Assembly (NCBI RefSeq): GCF_000769405.2 | Contig: NZ_CP053439.1 | Location: 1,798,001 to 1,862,000, forward strand | Origin: Rhizobium brockwellii | GTDB lineage: Bacteria > Pseudomonadota > Alphaproteobacteria > Rhizobiales > Rhizobiaceae | Length of the DNA stretch: 64,000 nt | Direction of reading: 5' to 3' | Shown: positions 19,137-29,787 of the stretch, piece after piece | How the letters are laid out: every line of letters starts with the position of its first letter | Numbering within the stretch: position 1 is the first letter of the stretch | Notes under the pieces: generated by a model | Seen by the model: only the letters and a program-made list of their open reading frames with translations | Told to the model about the DNA's origin: nothing | Database searches by the model: none | Position numbers and translations under genes: made by a program

Positions 19137-20462
19137 ATGCGCGCGACCGTCGTCGTGCCGGTTCTGAAATCGCGCAGTCGCGGCGGCCAGAGCGAATCGG
19201 CATCGACCCGCACGCCGGAAAGCCGGCTCGAAGAGGCGACGGGCCTTGCCCAGGCGATCGACCTCGATGTCGTCAATGGCCAGATCGTCCCGGTCAACGA
19301 CCCGAGACCGGCCACATTGCTCGGCACCGGCAAGATTGAGGAGATCAAGGCGCTGCTCGACGAGCGCGATTCCGGTCTCGTCATCGTCGATCATCCGCTG
19401 ACGCCGGTGCAGCAGCGCAACCTCGAAAAGGTATGGAACGCCAAGGTCATCGACCGGACGGGCCTCATCCTCGAAATTTTCGGCCGCCGCGCCTCCACCA
19501 AGGAAGGCACGCTGCAGGTCGATCTCGCTCATCTCAATTATCAGAAGGGCCGCCTGGTCCGAAGCTGGACCCACCTTGAACGCCAGCGCGGCGGCGGCGG
19601 TTTCATGGGCGGCCCCGGCGAAACTCAGATCGAAGCCGACCGACGGATGCTGCAGGACCGCATCATCAAGCTCGAACGCGAGCTGGAGCAGGTCGTGCGC
19701 ACCCGCCAGCTCCATCGCGCCAAGCGCCGCAAGGTGCCGCACCCGATCGTGGCGCTGGTCGGTTATACCAATGCCGGCAAGTCGACGCTGTTCAACCGCA
19801 TCACCGGCGCCGGCGTGCTGGCTGAAGACATGCTCTTTGCCACGCTCGACCCGACGCTTCGGCGCATGAAACTGCCGCACGGCCGCACCGTCATCCTGTC
19901 CGACACCGTCGGCTTCATCTCCGACCTGCCGACCCATCTGGTCGCCGCCTTCCGGGCGACGCTGGAAGAGGTGCTGGAAGCCGATCTCATCCTGCATGTC
20001 CGGGACATGTCCGATGCCGACAACCAGGCGCAGAGCTCCGACGTGATGCGCATCCTGAACGACCTCGGCATCGACGAGGCCGAAGCCGAAAAGCGACTGA
20101 TCGAGGTCTGGAACAAGATCGACCGGCTGGAGCCCGAGGTGCACGATGCCATGGTGCAAAAATCGGCGGGCGCTAGCAACGTGGTGGCGGTTTCGGCCGT
20201 CAGCGGCGAAGGCGTCGATACGCTGATGGAAGAGATCAGCCGCAGACTGTCAGGCGTGATGACCGTGGCGACGATCCGCCTTCCGGTCGACAAGCTGGCG
20301 CTGCTGCCCTGGCTTTACGATCACGCGATCGTCGACGGCCGCGAGGATAATGAGGACGGCACGATCACCCTCGATCTGCGCCTTTCCGAAACCGAGGCGA
20401 CCGAACTCGAACGGCGTATTGGCAATGGCTCGAGGTCTTCAAAGGAAGATTGGGAACGGTAG
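19137..20462 (+). CDS. hflX: GTPase HflX
   Basis: This 441-residue ribosome-associated GTPase has an N-terminal HflX domain with a glycine-rich GGGGFMGGPGETQIE stretch, then G1 GYTNAGKST, G3 DTVGFISDLP and NKIDRL (G4). It splits stalled or hibernating ribosomes in E. coli. The ATG at 19137 has AGGGA five bases upstream. The frame stays open upstream to 19038, but the only candidate starts there are non-standard (ATT at 19074). Forms an operon with hfq. Confidence 0.94.
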   Translation: MRATVVVPVLKSRSRGGQSESASTRTPESRLEEATGLAQAIDLDVVNGQIVPVNDPRPATLLGTGKIEEIKALLDERDSGLVIVDHPLTPVQQRNLEKVWNAKVIDRTGLILEIFGRRASTKEGTLQVDLAHLNYQKGRLVRSWTHLERQRGGGGFMGGPGETQIEADRRMLQDRIIKLERELEQVVRTRQLHRAKRRKVPHPIVALVGYTNAGKSTLFNRITGAGVLAEDMLFATLDPTLRRMKLPHGRTVILSDTVGFISDLPTHLVAAFRATLEEVLEADLILHVRDMSDADNQAQSSDVMRILNDLGIDEAEAEKRLIEVWNKIDRLEPEVHDAMVQKSAGASNVVAVSAVSGEGVDTLMEEISRRLSGVMTVATIRLPVDKLALLPWLYDHAIVDGREDNEDGTITLDLRLSETEATELERRIGNGSRSSKEDWER

Positions 20463-20472
20463 TTGGCGAGAC

Positions 20473-20622
20473 CAGCCCCTCATCCGGCTGCCGCCACCTT
20501 CGTAAACGGGGCGAAGGGACAAGCCGCGAGCTCTCCATCCCCCGCATTCCCCTCGTATGGCACGTCCCCTCTACCCGTTTACGGGGAGAGGGTTGGGGTG
20601 AGGGGCAGCCATCTGCACGCAC
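20473..20622. repeat. RIME-like intergenic repeat, copy 1
   Basis: The sequence begins CCCCTCATCCGGCTGCCGCC and ends with GGGTTGGGGTGAGGGGCAGCC, its imperfect inverse, enclosing CGTAAACGGGGCG and CCCGTTTACGGGGAG. The same outer and inner blocks recur at 53137-53325. This matches the description of the Rhizobium-specific intergenic mosaic element. It sits between convergent hflX and mazG. Confidence 0.75.
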
Positions 20623-20636
20623 GGGTAGGCGATAAA

Positions 20637-21482
20637 TCACTCCGCCCCAACCACGATCGCTCTCTCGATCGCCTTGGCCGCCTGCCAGATTTCTTCCATA
20701 CGTTCGAGGCTGGCCGCTTCCAGCGTCTCGCCTCCTGCTTCAAGAACCTGTTCTATATGGCTGAAGCGACGACGGAATTTCGTATTCGTGCCGCGTAGCG
20801 CCTGTTCCGGATCGGCCTTGACGTGCCGGCCGATATTGACGACCGCGAAGATCAGGTCGCCGAGCTCGTCGCTGACCTTTGCCTGATCGCCTTCCTTAAG
20901 TGCCACCCGCAATTCGCCGATCTCCTCCTCGATCTTGTCGAGGATCGGCTCCGGCGCTGACCAGTCGAAGCCGACTTTGGCGGCGCGTTCCTGCAGCTTC
21001 AGCGCTTCCGTCAAAGCCGGGAAGCTGCGCTGTACGGAGCCGAGGAAGCCGCTGTTGAAGTTCTCGGTGATGCCACGCCGTGACCGCCGCTCGGCGCGCT
21101 CGCGTTTCTCCGCCTGCTTGATCTCGTCCCATTGTATCTTCACCGCGTCCGGCGTATCCGCCGCCGAGCGGGCAAAGACATGCGGGTGGCGGCGGATCAT
21201 CTTGGCGGTGATGGCGTTGACCACGTCGCCGAAGGAAAATTCGCCGGCCTCCTCGGCCATGCGGGCGTGAAAGACCACCTGCAGCAGCAGATCGCCCAGT
21301 TCGTCGCAGAGATCGTCCATATCGCCGCGCTCGATCGCGTCGGAGACCTCATAGGCCTCCTCGATCGTATAGGGCTTGATCGTCTCGAAGTTCTGCACGA
21401 TGTCCCAGGGGCAGCCGGTTTCGGGATGGCGCAGCGCCGCCATGATCTCGATCAGCCGCGAAATGTCTTTGGAAGGTTCCAT
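20637..21482 (-). CDS. mazG: Nucleoside triphosphate pyrophosphohydrolase MazG
   Basis: This 281-residue protein has two tandem MazG domains. The first shows GCPWDIVQNFETIKPYTIEEAYE and CDELGDLLLQVVFHARM (EExxE..ExxD metal site), the second EEEIGELRVAL..DELGDLIFAVVNIGRH. It hydrolyses NTPs to NMP plus pyrophosphate and clears aberrant nucleotides. It probably follows the deaminase gene upstream in one transcript, with a tandem-repeat spacer between them. Confidence 0.94.
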   Translation of the reverse strand: MEPSKDISRLIEIMAALRHPETGCPWDIVQNFETIKPYTIEEAYEVSDAIERGDMDDLCDELGDLLLQVVFHARMAEEAGEFSFGDVVNAITAKMIRRHPHVFARSAADTPDAVKIQWDEIKQAEKRERAERRSRRGITENFNSGFLGSVQRSFPALTEALKLQERAAKVGFDWSAPEPILDKIEEEIGELRVALKEGDQAKVSDELGDLIFAVVNIGRHVKADPEQALRGTNTKFRRRFSHIEQVLEAGGETLEAASLERMEEIWQAAKAIERAIVVGAE

Positions 21483-21500
21483 GTTGCCTCGGTTCAGCAG

Positions 21501-21590
21501 GCTTCAGTTCAGAGGCCCTCAGTTCAGTGGCCCTCAGTTCAGGGGCCCTCAGTTCAGTGGCCCTCAGTTCAGGGGCCCTCAGTTCAAGGG
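21501..21590. repeat. Six-copy 15-bp tandem repeat between the deaminase and mazG
   Basis: CCCTCAGTTCAGTGG and CCCTCAGTTCAGGGG alternate from 21516 to 21590, with a diverged sixth unit at 21501. On the minus strand each unit reads about ATGAACTGA-like codons ending CTG AAC TGA, so every unit repeats the deaminase stop codon in frame. Confidence 0.9.
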
Positions 21591-22166
21591 GATGTCGTTG
21601 GCGCTCTTCGACGACTGATAGCTGGTCGACAGCGCGTCGTAGCGCGCCTTGATGCGGGCGGTCTGTGTCTTCAGCGCGGTCTTCAGCAGAGTCTCCTCGG
21701 TCTCGACGAGATCGGCGATGGCAAAGCTGTTCCAGAAGGCGTTTTGCCTGCGGTAGCCGCCGGGTTCAAGCCCGAAGACTTCCTTCAGGATCTTCAGGTC
21801 GTGCGGAATGGCGAAGGCGTCGCGCGAATCCTCGTGGCTGAAAAAATAGTAGAAATTGTCGAAGCCGGCCCAGGTGATCGCCGACATGCACATGGTGCAG
21901 GGTTCGTGCGTCGACAGGAAGATCAGATCCTTGGTCGGCGGCTTGTCGCCAAGCTCGTAGAAACGCTTCAGCGTATGCACCTCGCCGTGCCAGAGCGGAT
22001 TTTCCAGCTCGTTATTGGTCTCTGCGACGACAAGCGAAAGATCGGATTTCCGTAGGATCGCCGCACCGAACACCTTGTTGCCAAGCGAAACGCCACGCTC
22101 CGTCAGCGGCAGGATATCGTCTTCCATGACCTGAAGCAGGCGGGAGGCAATGGTCTTATCAGGCAT
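21579..22166 (-). CDS. Nucleoside/cytidine-deaminase-family protein
   Basis: The protein has 195 residues. The zinc motif is HGEVHTL (in place of HAE) with PCTMC (PCxxC), so hydrolytic deamination of a nucleobase or nucleoside is expected. The segment NNELENPLWHGEVHTL and the FYYFFSHEDS region are unlike TadA, so tRNA editing is less likely than guanine- or cytosine-type deamination. The last codons and the stop lie in the first (5'-most) unit of a 15-bp repeat array. It is divergent from cysG. Confidence 0.8.
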   Translation of the reverse strand: MPDKTIASRLLQVMEDDILPLTERGVSLGNKVFGAAILRKSDLSLVVAETNNELENPLWHGEVHTLKRFYELGDKPPTKDLIFLSTHEPCTMCMSAITWAGFDNFYYFFSHEDSRDAFAIPHDLKILKEVFGLEPGGYRRQNAFWNSFAIADLVETEETLLKTALKTQTARIKARYDALSTSYQSSKSANDIPLN

Positions 22167-22431
22167 GAGGACACTCCAGTTTTCCTCAGTCTATCGCCTT
22201 GGCGGCGCGAGTGAAATGCGTCAAGCAGCGGTGGACGACTTTTGTCACAGGCTTTATACTGCGCTGCAGCAAGCGGGCTGGGAACATGCGGTTTTTGGGC
22301 CGCACGGGTGACTTTTCTCAAATCACGGACGGCACGAGCAAAAGAATACCTGCTTGCTTGGGCTTTCGAATTTCTGTTCCTTCAATCCCTTGTCGATCAA
22401 GGGCATATTCCGGCAACTTCGAAGTGGATTT

Positions 22432-23871
22432 ATGATGCCTTCCAAGACTGAACAGCTTTCGGTATTTCCCGCCTTCTTTCGCGTGGAAGGCCAGAAGACG
22501 GCTGTCTTCGGCAATGGCGACGAAGCTTTCGCCAAGGTGCGGCTGCTGCTGAACACAAAGGCGCGGATCATTGCCTATGCCGACCGGCCAGAAGCCGATT
22601 ACCATGCCTTCCTGATCGCCAACCGCATCGAGACCATGCGCGCTGCCTTCTCCGCCGAACAGGTCGAGGGTTCAGCACTCGTCTTCGCCGCAACCGGCAA
22701 TGAAGCTTATGACCGCAGCATCGTCGATGCCGCCCGCGCTGCCAGAATTCCGGCCAATGCCGTCGATCAGCCCGATTACTGCGATTTCTTCACGCCGGCG
22801 CTGGTCAACCGCGCGCCCGTCGCCGTTGCGATCGGCACCGAAGGGGCAGGGCCGGTTCTGGCGCAGATGATCCGCGCGCAGATCGACCAGCTTCTTTCGC
22901 CCTCGCTCGGCCGTCTTGCCGGTCTGGCGACGAGCTACCGCAAGGCCGTCGAACAACTGGTTCCCAGAGGCGTCTCCCGCCGGGTCTTCTGGCGCCGCTT
23001 CTTCTCCGGTGCCGTTGCCGATGCGGTCGCCAACGGCAACCTGCCGCAGGCCTGCCATGCGGCTGACCGGTTGCTGCACGCGATGGACAAGGTCGCCGGC
23101 CACGTCTGGCTGGTCGGCGCCGGTCCGGGTGCCGAGGATCTTCTGACGCTGCGCGCCCAGCGGGTGATGATGGAAGCCGACGTCATCGTCTATGACGCGC
23201 TGGTGCCGCAGGCGATCGTCGATATGGGCCGCCGCGATGCCGAGCGGCTTTCCGTCGGCAAGCGCAAGGGCTGCCACTCCAAGTCCCAGGAAGAGATCAA
23301 CGACCTGCTGGTCGATCTCGGCCGCCAGGGCAAGCGCGTCGTCCGTCTGAAATCCGGCGATCCGCTCGTCTATGGCCGGGCAGGGGAAGAGATGGCGGCA
23401 CTGCGCGCTGCCGGCATCACCTATGAGGTCGTGCCTGGTATCACCTCGGCTTTCGCCGCCGCTGCCGATTTCGAGCTGCCGCTGACGCTGCGTGGCGTCG
23501 CCTCCTCGCTGGTCTTTACCACCGGCCATGATCTCACCGGCGACGTGCTGCCCGATTGGGCAAGTCTTGCCGTTTCCGGCGCGACGATCGCCGTCTATAT
23601 GGGTCGCACGGTTGCCGCCTCCGTCGCCGAGCGGCTGATGCAGGCGGGCATTCCGTCTGAGACTACCGTTGCCGTCATCGAAAATGCCAGCCGCGCCGAT
23701 CGTCGCCTGCTGCATGGCACGCTCGCCGATCTGCCCGATCTGCAGCACCGCGACGAATTGACCGGGCCTGTCATGGTCATCATCGGCGATGCGGTCGCCG
23801 GCGCCAATTTCGAACTGTCCGAGCCCCTGGTGCGCGCAAACGCCCGGCTCGAGGAACTTGCAAGGAGCTGA
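22432..23871 (+). CDS. cysG: Siroheme synthase CysG (multifunctional)
   Basis: The protein has 479 residues. The N-terminal half is precorrin-2 dehydrogenase/ferrochelatase (VFGNGDEAFAKVRLLL dinucleotide site). The C-terminal half is uroporphyrinogen-III methyltransferase (VWLVGAGPGAEDLLTLRA, then VVRLKSGDPLVYGRAGEE). It makes siroheme for the sulfite reductase encoded two genes later. The ATGATG at 22432 follows AAGTGGA. First gene of the sulfite-assimilation operon. Confidence 0.95.
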   Translation: MMPSKTEQLSVFPAFFRVEGQKTAVFGNGDEAFAKVRLLLNTKARIIAYADRPEADYHAFLIANRIETMRAAFSAEQVEGSALVFAATGNEAYDRSIVDAARAARIPANAVDQPDYCDFFTPALVNRAPVAVAIGTEGAGPVLAQMIRAQIDQLLSPSLGRLAGLATSYRKAVEQLVPRGVSRRVFWRRFFSGAVADAVANGNLPQACHAADRLLHAMDKVAGHVWLVGAGPGAEDLLTLRAQRVMMEADVIVYDALVPQAIVDMGRRDAERLSVGKRKGCHSKSQEEINDLLVDLGRQGKRVVRLKSGDPLVYGRAGEEMAALRAAGITYEVVPGITSAFAAAADFELPLTLRGVASSLVFTTGHDLTGDVLPDWASLAVSGATIAVYMGRTVAASVAERLMQAGIPSETTVAVIENASRADRRLLHGTLADLPDLQHRDELTGPVMVIIGDAVAGANFELSEPLVRANARLEELARS

Positions 23872-23873
23872 AT

Positions 23874-24188
23874 ATGGGTGACAAGGTTCTGACCGCCAAC
23901 CGGCTGACCGACGGCATTGCCGTCTGGCTGGATGCGAACGGCAAGTGGTCCACCTCGCTGCAGGAGGCGCTCGTTGCCCGTCATGCCGAGGCCGAAGCGG
24001 CGCTGGAGGCGATCGGCAAGAAATCCTATGCCGACAACGAGGTGGTTGACGTGGCCGTCGTCGACGTTCAGGAAACCAACGGCATTCTCTGGCCGCTTCG
24101 CCTTCGCGAGCGCATCCGCGCGCAAGGCCCGACCATGGAATATGCCCCGGGCTACGCTCCTGCCGATCCCGAATTCATTGCAGTCTGA
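23874..24188 (+). CDS. DUF2849-family protein of the sulfite-reduction operon
   Basis: This 104-residue cytoplasmic protein is recognised as DUF2849 by its position between cysG and cysI and by its NRLTDGIAVWLDANGKWS start. It begins 2 bp after the cysG stop. A role as accessory to siroheme-dependent sulfite reduction is inferred from the constant linkage; no catalytic motif is visible. Confidence 0.82.
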   Translation: MGDKVLTANRLTDGIAVWLDANGKWSTSLQEALVARHAEAEAALEAIGKKSYADNEVVDVAVVDVQETNGILWPLRLRERIRAQGPTMEYAPGYAPADPEFIAV

Positions 24189-24196
24189 GGAAGACG

Positions 24197-25867
<1,671 letters not shown>

Positions 25868-25874
25868 GGAGGGG

Positions 25875-26390
25875 ATGATGACGAAGATCTGGAGAGAAAC
25901 CGGTTTTGTCGAAAACGATCCCTGGGTGATCGAAACCGACGAGGTGAAGGCGACCGAGGAGCAGAAGCCGCTGCTCGGTCTCGACGAACTGATTGCCAAG
26001 GCCGACGAAAGCAACGATGTGGGCCTCGGCGTGCTGATCAAGCCGGCCGACGACGTGCGCCGGCTGGAGCCCTATCTCGATCGCCTCGAAATCGTCGCCG
26101 TCGCCTTTCCGGCTTTCAACGACGGCCGCGCCTTCAGCCATGCCTCGCTGCTGCGCCAGCGCCTCGGCTACACCAATGAGCTGCGTGCCGTCGGCGACGT
26201 GCTGATCGATCAGGTGCCGCTGATGCTGCGCGTCGGCATCGACAGCTTTTCCGTCACCAACGCCACGGCGCTGAAGCGGCTTTCCGAAAACCGTCTTCCC
26301 GCCATTCCCCATCATTATCAGCCGGCGGTGCGTGACGCCGAAGCCGGCAAGGGCTATAGTTGGCGCCGTCAGGCGAAGCCGGCCGCATAA
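25875..26390 (+). CDS. DUF934-family protein of the sulfite-reduction operon
   Basis: The protein has 171 residues. Family recognised from the FPAFNDGRAFSHASLLRQRLGYTNELRAVGDVLIDQ-type core (first part FPAFNDGRAFS) and the position after cysI. Such proteins are always near sulfite reductase or cysH and are thought to help electron delivery or assembly; the activity is not known. AAGGAGGGG precedes the ATGATG start. A cysH gene, which often follows, is not present here. Confidence 0.85.
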   Translation: MMTKIWRETGFVENDPWVIETDEVKATEEQKPLLGLDELIAKADESNDVGLGVLIKPADDVRRLEPYLDRLEIVAVAFPAFNDGRAFSHASLLRQRLGYTNELRAVGDVLIDQVPLMLRVGIDSFSVTNATALKRLSENRLPAIPHHYQPAVRDAEAGKGYSWRRQAKPAA

Positions 26391-26428
26391 GCGGCTGGTC
26401 AGCCGTTTTACCTTGACGGAACGGTAGC

Positions 26429-27640
26429 ATGAAGAGATTCGAAGTAGCGGTGATCGGTGGCGGTCTCGCCGGCATGATCGCCGCAATCGCGCTGGCGCGT
26501 GGCGGTCGCAATGTCGCGCTGGTGGCACCCCTCGCTCCGAAGGAGGATCGGCGCACCACGGCGCTGATGGATCAATCGATCCGCTTCCTCGACCGGCTGG
26601 CGCTCTGGGAAAAGCTCCGTCCCGCAGCCGCTCCTCTGACCAGCATGCGCATCGTCGACGGTACCGATCGACTGCTGCGCGCGCCGACCACCACTTTCCG
26701 CGCGGCCGAGGTCGGCCTCGATGCCTTCGGCTACAATTTCCCCAACAAGGCGCTGAACGGCATTCTCGAAGAGGCTGCCGCCGGCGAGGGCAATATCACC
26801 CGTTTCACCGATATGGCCGAATCGATCGACATATCAGCCGAGGCTGTCTCGATCCGCATTACTGGCGGCGAGACACTGTCGGCCGATTTTGCCGTCGGCG
26901 CCGATGGCCGCGGCTCGAAGCTGCGCGAGACCTCCGGCATTGCCGTGCGCAACTGGTCCTATCCGCAATCGGCCATGGTGCTGAATTTCGCCCATTCGCT
27001 GCCGCACCAGAACATCTCGACCGAATTCCACACCAAACACGGCCCCTTCACCCAGGTGCCGCTGCCGGGAAGCCGCTCCAGCCTCGTCTGGGTGCAGGAT
27101 CCCGCTGAGGCGGCGAGCCGCGCGGAGTTGCCGCTTGCCGAGCTCGGCGCCCTTGTCGAAGCGCGCATGCAGTCCATGCTCGGCAAGGTTGATGTCGAGG
27201 AGGGCGTCCAGGTCTGGCCGCTCTCCGGCATGATGGCGCATCGTTTCGGCAAGGGGCGAAGCGCGCTGATCGGCGAGGCCGCCCATGTCTTCCCGCCGAT
27301 CGGGGCGCAGGGGCTGAACCTCAGCCTGCGCGATATCATGGCGCTCACCGATATCCTCTGCGACAGGGCGGAATTGCCGGTGCCGGCCGATGCCGGTGAA
27401 AGCTTCGACCGCAGGCGCCGCGCCGATATCATGACGCGCACGGCCAGTGTGGATATTCTCAACCGCTCGCTGCTTTCGGATTTCCTGCCCGTCCAGATGC
27501 TGCGGGCTGCCGGCCTGCATATCCTCTCGGCCATACCGCCGCTGCGCAACATCGTCATGCGCGAGGGCATCGAGCCCGGCGGCGGCTTTCGCGATATTCC
27601 GGATGCGCTACGGGAAAAGCTGAAGCGGAAGAAGGCCTGA
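26429..27640 (+). CDS. UbiH/UbiF/VisC-family FAD monooxygenase
   Basis: This 403-residue class A flavin hydroxylase has the dinucleotide site VIGGGLAGMIAAIAL at residues 7-21, the NADPH/FAD DG-type motif VGADGRGSKLRE and the second FAD motif LIGEAAHVFPPIGAQGLNLSL. The family adds ring hydroxyl groups in ubiquinone synthesis. Its 3' end overlaps the convergent AEC transporter by 33 bp. Which ring position it would hydroxylate cannot be decided. Confidence 0.88.
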   Translation: MKRFEVAVIGGGLAGMIAAIALARGGRNVALVAPLAPKEDRRTTALMDQSIRFLDRLALWEKLRPAAAPLTSMRIVDGTDRLLRAPTTTFRAAEVGLDAFGYNFPNKALNGILEEAAAGEGNITRFTDMAESIDISAEAVSIRITGGETLSADFAVGADGRGSKLRETSGIAVRNWSYPQSAMVLNFAHSLPHQNISTEFHTKHGPFTQVPLPGSRSSLVWVQDPAEAASRAELPLAELGALVEARMQSMLGKVDVEEGVQVWPLSGMMAHRFGKGRSALIGEAAHVFPPIGAQGLNLSLRDIMALTDILCDRAELPVPADAGESFDRRRRADIMTRTASVDILNRSLLSDFLPVQMLRAAGLHILSAIPPLRNIVMREGIEPGGGFRDIPDALREKLKRKKA

Positions 27641-28570
27641 TCGGATCACGATCAACCAGAGCGAAACCGTCACCACCGAAAGCACCGTCGTGATCAGGAT
27701 CGTCGCCGAGGCGCGCTCCTGCCAGACGCCGTATTGCTGGCCAATGACGAAGACGTTGGTCGCCGTCGGCAGCGAGGCGAGCAGCACGGCCGCCTGAATC
27801 CAGACCGGCTCGAAACCACCAATCGCCGTCAGCGCAACGAAAACCGCGATCGGATGCAGGATCAGCTTCGCCGGCACGATATAGGAGATCTCGGCCGGGA
27901 TCCGCTTCAGCGGCCGGAGCGCCAGCGTCACCCCCATGGCAAAGAGCGCGCAGGGCGCCGCCGCCTGGGCGAGATAATCGACCAGGCGCTGAAACGCCTG
28001 CGGCTGGTCGATGTGCAAGGCGGCTACGGCAAAGCCCAGCGCTGTCGACAGGATGAAGGGATGCAGCGCGACCTTCCGGACGATATCGGCGACAAGTTGG
28101 CCTGTTGAACGCTTGTCGTCGCCGGCTGCTGCCATCAGCGCCGGCGCCACGATGAAATGCAGCGCGTTTTCGAAGCAGATGATCAGCGCCACCGGCACCG
28201 CCGCGCCATCGCCGAGCGCCAAGAGTGCCAGGCCCGGCCCCATATAGCCGATATTGCCATAGGCGCCGGCAAAGGACTGGATGGTGCAATCGGCAAGCGA
28301 ATTGCCGCGCACGACGCGGCCGATGACGAAAAGCAGGATGAAGACCGCATAGGTCGCCGCGATGTCGGTGACAATGAAATCGACGCGCGTCAGCTCTTCG
28401 ATCGGCGTGCGCGAGACGAGCTTGAAGAACAGAGCGGGCAGGGCGGCGTAAATGATGAAGGTGTTCAGCCAGCCGAGCGCTTCGGCCGGCTGCTTGGTTG
28501 CCTTGGCGGCGATGTAACCGATTAGGATCAGGCCGAAGAACGGCAATAACAGGCTGACGATATCGGCCAA
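27608..28570 (-). CDS. AEC-family transporter (auxin efflux carrier fold)
   Basis: This 320-residue integral membrane protein has about ten hydrophobic helices in two inverted halves. The N-terminal LPFFGLILIGYIAAK and FAGAYGNIGYMGPGLAL are characteristic of the AEC family, which includes malonate and auxin carriers. Substrate unknown. Its end overlaps the UbiH-like gene on the other strand. Upstream lies the 3 x 56 bp repeat array, which may carry or disturb its promoter. Confidence 0.88.
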   Translation of the reverse strand: MADIVSLLLPFFGLILIGYIAAKATKQPAEALGWLNTFIIYAALPALFFKLVSRTPIEELTRVDFIVTDIAATYAVFILLFVIGRVVRGNSLADCTIQSFAGAYGNIGYMGPGLALLALGDGAAVPVALIICFENALHFIVAPALMAAAGDDKRSTGQLVADIVRKVALHPFILSTALGFAVAALHIDQPQAFQRLVDYLAQAAAPCALFAMGVTLALRPLKRIPAEISYIVPAKLILHPIAVFVALTAIGGFEPVWIQAAVLLASLPTATNVFVIGQQYGVWQERASATILITTVLSVVTVSLWLIVIRSGLLPLQLFP

Positions 28571-28618
28571 GAGGTCTTCCAGTACGCGGGGATGATCGGC
28601 GGGTCAGGATCTGACTTA

Positions 28619-28786
28619 AGCAATTCCAGCAAAAGTGTGTAGCGGTTTTGCGTTCGGAATTGCGCAGAAACAAGAGCAATTCCAGCAAAAGTGTGTAGCG
28701 GTTTTGCGTTCGGAATTGCGCAGAAACAAGAGCAATTCCAGCAAAAGTGTGTAGCGGTTTTGCGTTCGGAATTGCTCAAAAAACAA
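28619..28786. repeat. Three direct 56-bp repeats, each a stem-loop
   Basis: Units start at 28619, 28675 and 28731 and are near identical; the last diverges at its end. Within each unit GCAATTCC pairs with GGAATTGC and AGCAAAA pairs with TTTTGCG, so each can fold. The array lies upstream of the AEC transporter and downstream of the MBL hydrolase. Confidence 0.92.
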
Positions 28787-28791
28787 ACCGG

Positions 28792-28830
28792 TAGAGCGTG
28801 GACTCATTCACGCGATGAGTACACGCTCTA
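28792..28830. repeat. Palindromic intergenic element next to the 56-bp array
   Basis: TAGAGCGTG at 28792 pairs with CACGCTCTA ending at 28830, with an inner CTCATTC/GATGAGT pairing. It resembles in design the palindromes at 40698-40812 and may be a member of a dispersed repeat family. Confidence 0.7.
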
Positions 28831-28851
28831 AGATCCCAACCCAACAACCGG

Positions 28852-29787
28852 TCAGTAGTCCCAGAAGGCCGCTACCCAGCGAAAGGCGTCGCCGTCGGCC
28901 GCCACCCGGCCGACGGACGGGAACGGCAGGTGAGTGGCCACCAGCTGCTCGCCGGTATCCGCCAATTCCCGCAGAAGACGCAGGCGAACGCGGACTGCCT
29001 CCTCGGGGTCGTGTTCGAAGCCATTGTACCAGTCGGGGTGTTCGAACCCGACCGCAAACACGGCGTCGCCGGCAAACATCAGCCTGTCGCCGCCGGACGC
29101 CAAGCGGATCACGCTGTGCCCGGGGGTGTGGCCGCCGGTGCGATGGACGACCACGCCCGGCGCCACCTCGTAGTCGTCATCGAACAGCCTGAAATGGCTG
29201 CGATACTCTTTGGCGAACCGCTTGGCGGTCGCCCGAAGCGCGTCCGGGAACCCCGGCGGCATGGAAACCCGGGAGAAATCGGGCGCCTCCCAGAACTTGA
29301 CCTCGGCGGCGGCCACGTGGATCCGCAGGTCCGGACGCAGCTGGTCCTTCACCCCGTCGACGAGCAGCCCGCCAATATGGTCCATGTGCATGTGGGTCAG
29401 CACCACGTCGGTCACCGACGCAAGATCGATGCCGGCGGCTTCCAATCGCTTGATCAGCTGCCCGGCCCGTGGCAGGTGCAAGTCCGGGTCGATCCCCAGC
29501 CCGGCGTCGAGGAGTATGGTCTGATCGCCGCTGCGCACCACGACCACGTTCAGCGCCCAGTCGAAAGCGTCCACTGGCAGGAACATGTCTTTCAGCCAGG
29601 CCGCTCGGACGGTGGGATCGATGTTGTGTCCCAGCATCGCGGTTGGGAGCGGTAGCACGCCATCGCTGACCACCAGCACCTCAATTTCGCCGACCCGCAC
29701 CGCGTAGCGCGACGGAACCAATTCGTCGAGCCGAGGTCTGCCGGTGTGTGCAGTGTTGTCCAGGCTCATCTTTGTCTCAAGGTTCAT
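28852..29787 (-). CDS. MBL-fold metallo-hydrolase
   Basis: The protein has 311 residues. The dinuclear zinc site THMHMDHIGG (HxHxDH) is followed by a His in GGHTPGHS and an Asp in FAGDAVF and a last His in ATHLPFP, so the active site is complete. It resembles the lactonase/quorum-quencher and N-acyl hydrolase side of the superfamily, but substrate is not decidable. AAGGAG lies 7 bases before the ATG at 29787. First gene (by position) of a catabolic-looking accessory cluster. Confidence 0.87.
   Translation of the reverse strand: MNLETKMSLDNTAHTGRPRLDELVPSRYAVRVGEIEVLVVSDGVLPLPTAMLGHNIDPTVRAAWLKDMFLPVDAFDWALNVVVVRSGDQTILLDAGLGIDPDLHLPRAGQLIKRLEAAGIDLASVTDVVLTHMHMDHIGGLLVDGVKDQLRPDLRIHVAAAEVKFWEAPDFSRVSMPPGFPDALRATAKRFAKEYRSHFRLFDDDYEVAPGVVVHRTGGHTPGHSVIRLASGGDRLMFAGDAVFAVGFEHPDWYNGFEHDPEEAVRVRLRLLRELADTGEQLVATHLPFPSVGRVAADGDAFRWVAAFWDY

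Noticed and set aside
28619..28786. Possible CRISPR array because of three regular repeats
   Set aside because: The units are contiguous with no unique spacers and are foldable intergenic repeats. No cas genes are present.
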